From Bacteroidota bacterium (lineage in GTDB: Bacteria; Bacteroidota; Bacteroidia; AKYH767-A; OLB10): a DNA stretch of 64,000 bases. The notes beneath the pieces are model-generated. The model made no database searches. It worked only from the letters and a program-made list of their open reading frames with translations, and was not told the origin of the DNA. A program made the position numbers and the translations under genes. Location: contig JADJOH010000008.1 in NCBI GenBank assembly GCA_016713925.1, forward strand, positions 558,001-622,000, in the 5' to 3' direction. Shown here one piece after another: positions 25,748 to 34,046 of this stretch (positions within the stretch are counted from its first letter, which is position 1; the number at the start of each line of letters is the position of its first letter).

Positions 25748-26444
25748 AATTATTCTTCAACCTTCTTAAAAATTCCTCCTGCAGAAAATTTTCAGTGACT
25801 TTCATCTTGGGCAGAAGTACAGTGTCTTCAATCAGTCCATGGACAGTTAAATCGCGTTCAAAATTCTGAAGCTGATGTAAAAGTATTCTGTAGGGAGTTT
25901 TATTTGTTAATGGCGGATCATACATCAATATCGTTTCACGGATTTGCTGCAAATCCTTTTCTGTATCATCATGATGATCTTCTTCAAATTCCTGAAGTGA
26001 ATAGCGATCGCTTTTTTGATAGAAATGATATAAATTGAAGTAGTTATTCTCCGCGTGCAGTAAGAAATCTATATAAGGTAACAAATGCTGCTCCTCTTCG
26101 CATATATGCAGGGTCAAATTGACTTTATAAGAAGAATAAAAATCTAGTAAGATGGAGAGCAATGGGTGGTCCACGGAATAATCCTGTAAAAGCAAATGAA
26201 TACTTTGTTCCATTTCAGGAAGCTTCTTGTGAATGTAAAGACGATGCGTTTTGCGGATATAATCCAGAATTAAATCAACCGGAAAATGCATGAATGATTT
26301 CGGGTTGAATTCTCCCGGCAATTCAAAAGCTACCGAAAGTTCATGAACCAGGTCGTTGAATCCGCGTCGCTTTTCCTCCTCCGTAATGATATTCGGATAA
26401 GGGTAGCGCTGAAGAATTTGTCCGGTATACTGTGTCGGAAACAT
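25746..26444 (-). CDS. Hemerythrin-like di-iron protein
   Basis: This 232-aa helical protein has the spaced His/Glu ligands of a hemerythrin four-helix bundle: RKTHRLYIHKKLPEME, HICEEEQHLLPYI, EFEEDHHDDTEKDL and LTVHGLIEDTVLLP. The layout resembles the Ric/YtfE group (repair of iron centres after nitric oxide or oxidative stress) without its N-terminal Cys domain. Oxygen, NO or iron sensing is possible. It stands next to a cysteine desulfurase gene on the same strand, a loose hint of iron-sulfur metabolism, although 185 bases separate them. Confidence 0.8.
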   Translation of the reverse strand: MFPTQYTGQILQRYPYPNIITEEEKRRGFNDLVHELSVAFELPGEFNPKSFMHFPVDLILDYIRKTHRLYIHKKLPEMEQSIHLLLQDYSVDHPLLSILLDFYSSYKVNLTLHICEEEQHLLPYIDFLLHAENNYFNLYHFYQKSDRYSLQEFEEDHHDDTEKDLQQIRETILMYDPPLTNKTPYRILLHQLQNFERDLTVHGLIEDTVLLPKMKVTENFLQEEFLRRLKNN

Positions 26445-26629
26445 GGGTGGAAGAATAATAACTGTAGATGGGCAAAGGTAGGGATGAAATGGTAATTTAT
26501 ATATGGTTTTTATTAACCTTCCTTACGAATTATAAACAAACGGGAATGGCAATGAGTTGATAAATAGTAATTTAGAAAATCTGTTCATCAGGATACATGA
26601 ACTCAAGGTCAAGATGGGAATCCGGTGAC

Positions 26630-27784
26630 TTAGATTCCCTTTTTAGCAAGAAGTGTATCTAACGTTGCGCCTATCCGAAATATCGCATCTCGTATTTCTG
26701 CTTCAGAAGTATCTTTTCCTATACTGATTCGGATGCTCCCATCTATTTCAACATCCTTTAAACCCATCGCCCGAAGTACATGACTGGGTTCAGGTAGGGC
26801 AGAGGTGCAGGCGGAGCCCATGCTGAAAGCAATTTCAGGTAAGGCTTTGATGAGCTGTTCACTCTTTAAACCGGGAAAGTGGAGGTTCGTGGTGTTGGGT
26901 AAGCGTGATTTAATACTGCCATTGATGTAGCCGCGCTGATGTAGCGTGAGCTGTTGTTCGAGGAGCGTGCGCCAGCGCGAAGTATGGATCCCATAGTCCC
27001 ATAAATTTTCTCCGGCTAACCGACAGGCTTCTCCAATTCCAACGATGCCCGGAACATTTAAAGTGCCTGAACGAAGTCCCTGCTCATGTCCGCCTCCGGT
27101 GATTTCAGCAATTAATTTTACACGTGGGTCTTTCCGTCTTACATACAATGCACCAACGCCTTTTGGTCCATATACTTTATGCGCAGAGAGGGTGCAAAGG
27201 TCCAACTTATTCTCATTCACATTCACTCTGATCTTTCCAATGGCCTGCGTTGTATCACTGAGATGCAACACTTTTCGTTCTCTGCAAATCTCACCAATCC
27301 CCCGACTATCTTGCACCACCCCTGTTTCGTTATTCGCCATCATCACAGCAACCAGCACCGTATCTTCACGAATTAATTTTCTTAACTCATCCGGATTGAT
27401 GATGCCTTCCCGGTCTACCGGTAAAAAACTCGTTTCAATATTTTTAAATCCTAAATCTTTCGCGGTGTCTAAAACAGCTTTATGTTCAGTAGCGCAAACA
27501 ATTAAATGTCGTCCCTTTTGTGCATAGGCTTCCATGGCGCCACGAATGGCCAGATTTAATGATTCCGTTGCTCCCGATGTGAAAATTATTTCCGAAGGTT
27601 CAGCACCGATGAGTTCGGCCACCTGTGCGCGGGCTTTCTCCACCACAGCAGCGGCAGTCCATCCATACGTATGCGTCTTGCTGGCAGCATTCCCGAATTT
27701 CTCGCTGAAATAAGGCAGCATGGCTTCCAAAACGTTGGTGTCGACCGGGGTAGTGCTGTTATGATCCAGGTATATTGAAGGCAT
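26630..27784 (-). CDS. Cysteine desulfurase (NifS/IscS family)
   Basis: This 384-aa PLP enzyme removes sulfur from cysteine for iron-sulfur cluster and tRNA thiolation pathways. It starts at ATG 27784 (MPSIYLDHNSTTP), which is the canonical N-terminus. The PLP lysine lies in TLSAHKVYGPKGVGAL. Cofactor-contacting histidine CATEHKAVLD and the mobile-loop catalytic cysteine in SMGSACTSALPEPSHVL are present. No iscU, iscR or sufB neighbour is visible, so the assignment to NifS, IscS or another branch is open. Confidence 0.93.
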   Translation of the reverse strand: MPSIYLDHNSTTPVDTNVLEAMLPYFSEKFGNAASKTHTYGWTAAAVVEKARAQVAELIGAEPSEIIFTSGATESLNLAIRGAMEAYAQKGRHLIVCATEHKAVLDTAKDLGFKNIETSFLPVDREGIINPDELRKLIREDTVLVAVMMANNETGVVQDSRGIGEICRERKVLHLSDTTQAIGKIRVNVNENKLDLCTLSAHKVYGPKGVGALYVRRKDPRVKLIAEITGGGHEQGLRSGTLNVPGIVGIGEACRLAGENLWDYGIHTSRWRTLLEQQLTLHQRGYINGSIKSRLPNTTNLHFPGLKSEQLIKALPEIAFSMGSACTSALPEPSHVLRAMGLKDVEIDGSIRISIGKDTSEAEIRDAIFRIGATLDTLLAKKGI

Positions 27785-27832
27785 TCTGCAAAAGTGCAAA
27801 AATGATTATCGTATTCTATAAAATTCTACAAT

Positions 27833-27876
27833 AGATCGCGGATGACGCTGATTATTATGATTTTCACGGATTTGTT
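27833..27876. repeat. Copy of the CGCNGATGACGCTGATT dispersed repeat
   Basis: The sequence GCGGATGACGCTGATT followed by GATTTTCACGGATTT matches related copies at 52331-52369, 54079-54118 and 55340-55400. It lies between the divergent desulfurase and glyQS genes. Confidence 0.65.
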
Positions 27877-27982
27877 GGCAGGGTCTTTTCGGGATCCGGT
27901 TTGGAGGGCTCTTTTGTTTGTAGTTTATGCTTTTTGATATCACCTTAATCCTTATACAATCTCCCGAATCTTTAGAATATGC

Positions 27983-27990
27983 TATTTTTG
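27983..27990 (+). promoter_or_regulatory. Candidate -7 element of glyQS
   Basis: TATTTTTG fits TAnnTTTG and lies only six bases before the ATG, which implies a very short or absent leader. Confidence 0.5.
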
Positions 27991-27995
27991 CCGCT

Positions 27996-29558
27996 ATGTC
28001 TACAGTTACGATTAAGAAGCTTACAGGAGAAGAGCTGTTCAAGAATATTATCAGCCATTGCAAGGAGTATGGATTTATTTTTCAGTCCAGTGAGATCTAT
28101 GACGGACTCAGTGCAGTCTATGATTACGGCCAACAGGGAGCTGAGCTGAAGAAAAACCTCCGCGATTATTGGTGGAAGTCGATGGTGCAGCTTCATGAAA
28201 ATATTGTGGGTATTGATGCTGCTATTTTTATGCATCCCACTACCTGGAAAGCTTCCGGACACGTGGATGCATTTAATGATCCGCTCATCGACAATAAAGA
28301 TTCAAAAAAGCGCTACCGTGCGGATGTGTTGATTGAAGAATACATCTCAAAAATAGAAGCTAAAATCCGTAAGGAAGTAGAAAAGGCGAGTGCGCGCTTT
28401 GAGAATTTTGATGAGACGATGTTCCTCTCCACCAATCCACGTGTGCTCGAGAATCAGAAGAAGATCGACGAAATTAATGTCCGCTTTAAATCGGCACTGG
28501 AGGAGAATAATCTGGAGGAAGTAAAACAGATCATCATCGACCTTGAAATTACTTGTCCGGTGAGTGGTACCCGTAACTGGACCGACGTGCGTCAGTTTAA
28601 TCTGATGTTCAGTACTCAAGTAGGTTCTGTGAGTGAAGATTCGAGTACGATATATTTGCGTCCGGAAACAGCGCAGGGAATTTTTGTGAATTTTTTAAAT
28701 GTGCAGAAGACCGGCAGGATGAAAATTCCTTTTGGTATTGCACAAACCGGCAAGGCATTTCGTAATGAGATTGTGGCGCGTCAGTTTATTTTCCGCATGC
28801 GGGAGTTTGAGCAGATGGAAATGCAGTATTTTGTAAAACCCGGAACAGAACTCGAATGGTATGAGAAGTGGAAGCAAACACGCATCAACTGGCACCGCAG
28901 TCTTGGTTTCCCGGATAATAAATATCGTTTTCATGATCATATCAAACTCGCCCATTATGCCAATGCGGCCTGTGATATCGAGTTTGAATTTCCATTTGGA
29001 TTTAAGGAACTGGAAGGAATTCATTCCCGGACAGATTTCGATTTAAAGAGTCACGAAGTGTTCAGCGGTAAAAAGCAACAGTATTTTGATCCGGAGGACA
29101 ATGAAAACTACATTCCCTATGTGGTTGAAACGTCCATCGGTTTGGATCGTCTCTTCTTAGCTACACTTTCACAAGCGTATGCTGAAGAAATACTGGAAGA
29201 TGGAAGTTCACGTGTGGTATTGCGGATTCCTCCCTTTCTTGCTCCCTATAAAGTCGCCGTACTTCCCTTGCTGAAAAAGGACGGACTCCCTGAGAAAGCA
29301 CGCGAAATTTTAGATCGCCTCAAATTCGACCATCTCTGCATTTACGAAGAGAAGGATTCTATCGGTAAGCGTTACCGAAGAATGGATGCCATCGGTACAC
29401 CGCTCTGCATAACGATAGATCATCAGACACTCGAGGACAATATGGTGACCATCCGCGATCGTGATACCATGCTGCAGGAACGGATCTCCATTGAGCAATT
29501 ATCAGCAAGGGTGAATGATAAAGTGAGTTTGCACAATCAATTGATGAAGCTTTGTTGA
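27996..29558 (+). CDS. glyQS: Glycyl-tRNA synthetase (single-chain alpha2 type)
   Basis: This 520-aa class II synthetase starts at ATG 27996; the upstream frame to 27927 is not conserved. Class II motifs are visible: motif 2 FRNEIVARQFIFRMREFEQMEMQYF and motif 3 SIGLDRLFLATL. The glycine-specific segments YLRPETAQGIF and SSEIYDGLSAVYDYG are present, and a C-terminal anticodon-binding domain lies at about 420-510. This is the homodimeric form found in Bacteroidota, archaea and eukaryotes rather than the glyQ/glyS heterotetramer. Confidence 0.96.
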   Translation: MSTVTIKKLTGEELFKNIISHCKEYGFIFQSSEIYDGLSAVYDYGQQGAELKKNLRDYWWKSMVQLHENIVGIDAAIFMHPTTWKASGHVDAFNDPLIDNKDSKKRYRADVLIEEYISKIEAKIRKEVEKASARFENFDETMFLSTNPRVLENQKKIDEINVRFKSALEENNLEEVKQIIIDLEITCPVSGTRNWTDVRQFNLMFSTQVGSVSEDSSTIYLRPETAQGIFVNFLNVQKTGRMKIPFGIAQTGKAFRNEIVARQFIFRMREFEQMEMQYFVKPGTELEWYEKWKQTRINWHRSLGFPDNKYRFHDHIKLAHYANAACDIEFEFPFGFKELEGIHSRTDFDLKSHEVFSGKKQQYFDPEDNENYIPYVVETSIGLDRLFLATLSQAYAEEILEDGSSRVVLRIPPFLAPYKVAVLPLLKKDGLPEKAREILDRLKFDHLCIYEEKDSIGKRYRRMDAIGTPLCITIDHQTLEDNMVTIRDRDTMLQERISIEQLSARVNDKVSLHNQLMKLC

Positions 29559-29903
29559 TTTGAGAGGATTGTAAAAGGGAGAGCGTGGGGGTTGCTATGG
29601 CGGGGATTAACTTAAATTATTATTAATAAAGCTACATTTCAAATGTAACTAAAGTTTGCCGTCCGAAATGATATGCTGTAGCTTGTCGCGTCTCCTCCTT
29701 TCATGACGATATATGGTGGTAGAGTATCTCAATCAAAGTTTACCACCGCGATCAAAGTTTACAACAGTGAGAAAGAGCAACGCTGCCTCGTGACAACAGG
29801 ATTGTCAGAAATATCTTTAGCGAATGCTGATATTTTATCGTTCCCAATTCTTTATAATGCGCAGGCAGAGAGGGCTACCCTGTTAGGGGCTGGACAACTA
29901 CTT
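29559..29903. other. Spacer with two ATCAAAGTTTAC repeats
   Basis: No convincing gene is present; the 71-codon frame at 29703-29918 has no recognised similarity and overlaps the toxin gene end. Two copies of ATCAAAGTTTAC (29732-29743 and 29751-29762) 19 bases apart resemble the repeated ends of some insertion sequences. This could be an IS scar next to the toxin-antitoxin pair. The evidence is weak. Confidence 0.4.
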
Positions 29904-30215
29904 TTAACCAGGATGTAATTTCATTTTTTGTGGATTTTGTCTGCAGTCAAAAATGTCCACAATGTAAATTTCATCATTAATTAATCTATAAATAATTTTA
30001 TAGTTGCCATCAACCAGATAGCGATGCCCTTGTTTAAGTTCTGTTAAATTCTCTTCTATGTGGCCAAGTAGAGGATTTTTAGAGAGTTTTTTAGTAGTAA
30101 GGAAAATAGATTTTTTTATCTTGTCTGCAACCCTTTTATTAGCTACTAATTTATAGTACAGGTAAATATTTTTGAGCTCTAATGTTGCAAAATAGGTCCA
30201 GATAATTTGTGCCAT
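29904..30215 (-). CDS. RelE/ParE-family toxin
   Basis: This 103-aa basic protein has the compact RelE/ParE fold pattern: IIWTYFATLELKNIYLYYK helix region, LSKNPLLGHIEE, and the strand motif GHRYLVDGNYKIIYRLINDEIYIVDIFDCRQNP. The arginine and terminal His-rich strand are as in ParE-type toxins, which inhibit gyrase or, in RelE relatives, cut mRNA. It is encoded five bases after a small partner gene on the same strand, the usual antitoxin-first order. The target is not deducible. Confidence 0.85.
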   Translation of the reverse strand: MAQIIWTYFATLELKNIYLYYKLVANKRVADKIKKSIFLTTKKLSKNPLLGHIEENLTELKQGHRYLVDGNYKIIYRLINDEIYIVDIFDCRQNPQKMKLHPG

Positions 30216-30220
30216 TCAGA

Positions 30221-30466
30221 CTACCAGTTTTTAGATTGCTGCTCTAATTCTTTTTGAGTTAAAGTGTGCCCTTTTTTTATTTGCTTGTTAGTGAATTCTA
30301 CTCTTTCGATCAGGTCGTTTTTGGTGAACACAACATCGCCTGGTTTCACATTTTTAATGCTTTTTTGAATGGTCGATTCGATTTTATCAAAAACTTTTTC
30401 GTCTTGAACACCTAGTAGGTATTCAATAAGGTTCAATTTTCTTAACTGGAGGCTCATTGATTTCAT
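30221..30466 (-). CDS. Cognate antitoxin of the ParE-type toxin
   Basis: This 81-aa acidic/helical protein has an N-terminal stretch (LQLRKLNLIEYLLGVQDEKVFDKIE) typical of small Bacteroidota antitoxins and a charged C-terminal tail that would wrap the toxin. The first Met at 30466 or the fourth residue Met (30457) could be used. A TATCTTTA element on the minus strand (about 30482-30490) lies 15-25 bases upstream as a candidate promoter. Function is inferred mainly from position and size. Confidence 0.75.
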   Translation of the reverse strand: MKSMSLQLRKLNLIEYLLGVQDEKVFDKIESTIQKSIKNVKPGDVVFTKNDLIERVEFTNKQIKKGHTLTQKELEQQSKNW

Positions 30467-30792
30467 GGTTTGAAACTTTGTCTAAAGATAAGAACATTGA
30501 AGCGTTGTGCAAAAAAGTTCTTTTATTGGAAGAAATTTGCCTTAAGTTTTTATATGGCATTTGCCTAGCCCTGCCGCTCCCGGCAAGTCCCCGCCTGGCT
30601 AGACCGGCTACCTTCTTGTCAGGAAAGACGAAATAGGAACAAGCCCCCATCACAAATAAGCAATAGTTTTTCCTGTTCAACCAATGCTTATTCTTATCTT
30701 GTCTTTCTTTTTTAATTTCGACATACTTCCATTTTCAGTATCTAGTTAATGAATTTATAAATAGTTGCTTCCTGTGGCCGGCTTATCTTAAC
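30467..30792. other. Spacer, no gene
   Basis: The 85-codon frame at 30423-30680 overlaps the antitoxin and translates a GC-rich patch at about 30563-30612 containing TAGCC...GGCTA complementary ends. The patch is related in flavour to the CTGCCGGCAG palindromes near 52490 and 53243. No gene is supported. Confidence 0.45.
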
Positions 30793-33558
30793 CTACTTCT
30801 TCGTAAAACCTCTCGCCAATCTCTTCCCGTTTTGTTCCAGTATCAGATAATAAATTCCACTGCGAAGTGCTTGCACGGGAACGGTGAATTTTCCTTCTGA
30901 TGAGGGAGTGGGTGAGGATTGCCAAACGTTACGTCCTAATTCATCTGTGATACGTGCCTGTAATGGACCGGAGTTGAAAGAGGTAGGAAGTAGAACAGCT
31001 ATTTCTCTGGCTGCCGGATTGGGAAAAAGTTGAAACGTCTCTAAATCGTCGGTTGAATTCAAGGAGGTGATATCGTTGAGGGAAGTAATATTTGCACTGT
31101 ACATTCCATTTCCATGTGTAGCCACCGCCACCAATCCATCTGCATAACGCGCTGCAATCATATTCACAATGGAGGTGCCTATATTCCCTGCGCCTTGTTG
31201 TATCCAGACAGTGGATGTATTGTTCAGCGTTGTCGTTGCATACAATCCTGTACTTCCTCCGGCAAAATATACCGTTCCGCCGCTCTGCAATGGTAATATA
31301 CTTGCCCAACGCATAGAGGGTCCATTGCCGGTACCTGAAATATTTGCTTCCAGATTCCCACCCGCTTTTGCCCATGTAGTGCCTCCGTCTGTTGAATGCC
31401 ACAGACTATACACACTGTAGTTACTAAAAACCACCATCAACTCATCGGCGTTTTGAGGGTTCACGGCAATGCAACTCACATATCCTGAAGCGGGAAATAA
31501 ATTAGAAGTAATGGTAGTACGAACCGGTGTTCCGGTATTCGCATTGTCCAGACGGTAAATATTCTTTCTGTTAGTGCCATAATAGAGCCGATGTGCCGGA
31601 ACCGTGCTGATGCTGACCGCTGTGATCACCTCTCCTGCTGTAATAAGCGTGTCGGGAAGCTGTGTCCAGTTGATGGAGATGGTATCAAATTCATTCGTCA
31701 ACGGAATTCCGCTGAGATCATCATTGCGCCAGATGTATTCTCCGGCGGCCAGATACATGATGTTTTGATTGTTGGGATCCAATACGAAAGGAGCGATGAA
31801 TTGATAGTTCGTGGCACCGATAGGATCTATTCTTCGATAGGAAGTAACATTTCCGTTGGCGTCAAGCAATGTTTTATACACACGTCCCTGTTGTTTTGAG
31901 AAATAATAATCCGTGCTGTTGCCGATGGCAGAATAAGAACCATCACCATCAAAGGAATGTACCCATGGATCAAGAGGATTCACGGAGTTCGTAGTGTAGG
32001 TACCGTTATCTTGTAATCCACCTAAAATTAAATTGCTTGTCGTATTCATGTCCAATGTCACCGTATAAAACTGTGAGGAGATATAGCTGCTATTCTTATC
32101 ATTCCAAACTACATTTGATGCTGTATTGTCGTCGCAACGGGAGATACCACCATCACAAGCCGAATACATGATATCCGGATTGGAAGGTAGAAAGAAGAGT
32201 CCATGCTGATCAGGATGGTGACCCGGATATTCATCTACAAAGGGCAATGCCGCGCCGATGGCGTACCCTCCAATAACAGTTGTATTTAATGAATCGTTGA
32301 ATCCGGAAGTGGATCGAAAAATATTAGTACCGCCAAGGAAAATTATATTCGGATTACCCGGCTTAACTTTTACTACTACATCGTATCCTCCCTGTGTATT
32401 CATCCCGTTGAAAACATCAATATTTCCCGGGAGATTCTGTGAAAGATCTGTCCATACTCCACCTGCTCCTGCACCGGTTCCTGATACATATTCATAACGC
32501 CACAAACTATTGTATAAAGTGTCGCCTTGAAAGTCGGTGCTGACTCTGCCGAAGCCGGGAGTAGGTCCGAAAAAGTAAACTGTATTTTCATTGTTGGGAT
32601 CAATACCGATCACTTGTCGGTCATATACTGCCGGAAAGTTAGGCGGGAGAATATTGGTCCAGGTAACGCCATCGGGTGACCGCCAGATGCCTTTTTGAGC
32701 AACGGTTCCATCACTGCTGACAGTGGCAAATACAACTCCTGTAGGCGAAACGGCCACATCGGTGAAATACGCCTGCAAGGATTGTGTACCGGCATTTCCT
32801 TTTACCAAAGACCATGAAGTACCCCCGTTGACACTGCGGTAGATGGCATCATACATGGCAGCATACACTTCTTCTTGTGTGGTATTGGATGGATCAGTGA
32901 CAATATTCCAGGTCACATCCCAAACATTATCGAAGGTTTGTGGTGTATTTGAAGTAGTAGATGCCAGTGAGTTCCAGGTTAAGCCTCCATCCGTAGATTT
33001 ATAAACTCCATTTCCCAGATAAAATGCAGCTCCTCCGCTGGCAGAAGTACCATAAGCCTCACCGGTCAGGTAATACCAGGTATCGGTATGTCCGGTGCGG
33101 GTATCCTGTGCAATGGCATTGATGCCTTGATAACTTGCCACAGAGGTGACTCTGTTCCACGTATTCCCGCCATCGCTACTCTTCCAGAGTCCACCGGAAA
33201 CAGCTCCGGCGAACAGTACATTTTCGTTGGTGACATCTATCGCAAATGCCCTTGTGCGACCACCCAGATTAGATGGACCACGGAATTGCCACGGAACCTG
33301 TTGCGTACTTGTTCGGGCGGCCGAATAATTTCCGGGAAGTGTTGCCGCAAAAGCCTGCTCCTTTTCTTTCATCATAAAAGGAATCTTTCCTGTTTTCGGA
33401 TCCGCCTGACGTTCCAGCTCCCATAATTTCCTCGCACTCAGATTCTCTGAAGATCCCTCTCCGCTAAATTGTTGTTTTCGTACAGCCGCTGTTTTTGTGG
33501 ATTGACACGACGTCATGACCATGACGGCCATCGCGAATAGAAATAGAATTTTTTTCAT
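30793..33558 (-). CDS. BNR/sortilin-like repeat lipoprotein with T9SS sorting domain
   Basis: This 921-aa protein starts at ATG 33558, giving the lipoprotein signal MKKILFLFAMAVMVMTSCQS. The body contains many BNR/Asp-box-like turns (SSDGGNTWNRV, STDGGLTWNSL, SVNGGTSWSLV, SPDGVTWTNIL, STDGGTTWAKA), indicating a VPS10/sialidase-type beta-propeller of about ten blades. The end is a T9SS domain (FQLFPNPAAREIAVLL, ITDELGRNV, LRSGIYYLILEQNG). Having both a lipobox and a T9SS signal is unusual. No sialidase catalytic arginine triad is evident, so binding or adhesion is more likely than hydrolysis. Confidence 0.88.
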   Translation of the reverse strand: MKKILFLFAMAVMVMTSCQSTKTAAVRKQQFSGEGSSENLSARKLWELERQADPKTGKIPFMMKEKEQAFAATLPGNYSAARTSTQQVPWQFRGPSNLGGRTRAFAIDVTNENVLFAGAVSGGLWKSSDGGNTWNRVTSVASYQGINAIAQDTRTGHTDTWYYLTGEAYGTSASGGAAFYLGNGVYKSTDGGLTWNSLASTTSNTPQTFDNVWDVTWNIVTDPSNTTQEEVYAAMYDAIYRSVNGGTSWSLVKGNAGTQSLQAYFTDVAVSPTGVVFATVSSDGTVAQKGIWRSPDGVTWTNILPPNFPAVYDRQVIGIDPNNENTVYFFGPTPGFGRVSTDFQGDTLYNSLWRYEYVSGTGAGAGGVWTDLSQNLPGNIDVFNGMNTQGGYDVVVKVKPGNPNIIFLGGTNIFRSTSGFNDSLNTTVIGGYAIGAALPFVDEYPGHHPDQHGLFFLPSNPDIMYSACDGGISRCDDNTASNVVWNDKNSSYISSQFYTVTLDMNTTSNLILGGLQDNGTYTTNSVNPLDPWVHSFDGDGSYSAIGNSTDYYFSKQQGRVYKTLLDANGNVTSYRRIDPIGATNYQFIAPFVLDPNNQNIMYLAAGEYIWRNDDLSGIPLTNEFDTISINWTQLPDTLITAGEVITAVSISTVPAHRLYYGTNRKNIYRLDNANTGTPVRTTITSNLFPASGYVSCIAVNPQNADELMVVFSNYSVYSLWHSTDGGTTWAKAGGNLEANISGTGNGPSMRWASILPLQSGGTVYFAGGSTGLYATTTLNNTSTVWIQQGAGNIGTSIVNMIAARYADGLVAVATHGNGMYSANITSLNDITSLNSTDDLETFQLFPNPAAREIAVLLPTSFNSGPLQARITDELGRNVWQSSPTPSSEGKFTVPVQALRSGIYYLILEQNGKRLARGFTKK

Positions 33559-33746
33559 TTTATGGAGGGTTGATAAAACGAAGATAATCATATTGATGAA
33601 ATGAAGATCGTGTTTCCGTTAAATTGTAAGAATGATCACTGCGCCGCGGTTTTTAATTAGAGATGCAGCCGGTTTAAGAAATGGAAAATTATACTTCCGG
33701 ATTTTAATAGAAAGATTTTAGCAAACAGGAAGTTGTGGGAGTTAAG

Positions 33747-33819
33747 TCGAGGTGAGAGGACTCGAACCTCCGGCCCCCACGTCCCGAACGTGGTACGCTA
33801 CCAACTGCGCCACACCCCG
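33747..33819 (-). tRNA. tRNA-Pro (anticodon CGG)
   Basis: Read on the minus strand, the 73 bases form a cloverleaf. The acceptor arm is CGGGGTG with CACCTCG, the D arm contains GCAGTTGGTAGC, and the anticodon stem CCACG/CGTGG carries loop TTCGGGA. The T arm is GGAGG-TTCGAGT-CCTCT. The anticodon CGG and the 5' CGGGGTG identify proline. The discriminator is A and the CCA end is not encoded. Confidence 0.95.
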
Positions 33820-33919
33820 TATATTTAGTTAAAAGCTTAAAATTAGTACTTATTATTTTCGAAATACAAAAATAATGATACCATGACATGAAACACTTGC
33901 ATTGGGCTTTTTTTTGAAG

Positions 33920-33959
33920 TATATTTGTACAAGCTCCCAATAAACGGGGAGCTTTTTTT
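33920..33959 (+). promoter_or_regulatory. TATATTTG element followed at once by a terminator-like hairpin
   Basis: TATATTTG (33920-33927) matches the -7 consensus. Three bases later a hairpin begins: AAGCTCCC (33931-33938) pairs with GGGAGCTT (33947-33954), followed by a run of T. The hairpin lies about 90 bases before the DUF349 gene ATG. It may attenuate that gene or end a very short RNA. Confidence 0.55.
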
Positions 33960-34046
33960 GTCATGCATGAACGAGGACTAAACTCTATTAAATAAGTATT
34001 GATCTATAGGTTCGCAGAAACAGCGAACAGAACTCACACAACAAAA

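Noticed and set aside
29703..29918. 71-codon plus-strand frame
   Set aside because: No recognised similarity and it overlaps the toxin gene end; not supported as a gene.
30423..30680. 85-codon minus-strand frame upstream of the antitoxin
   Set aside because: It overlaps the antitoxin start in another frame and covers a GC-rich non-coding patch.
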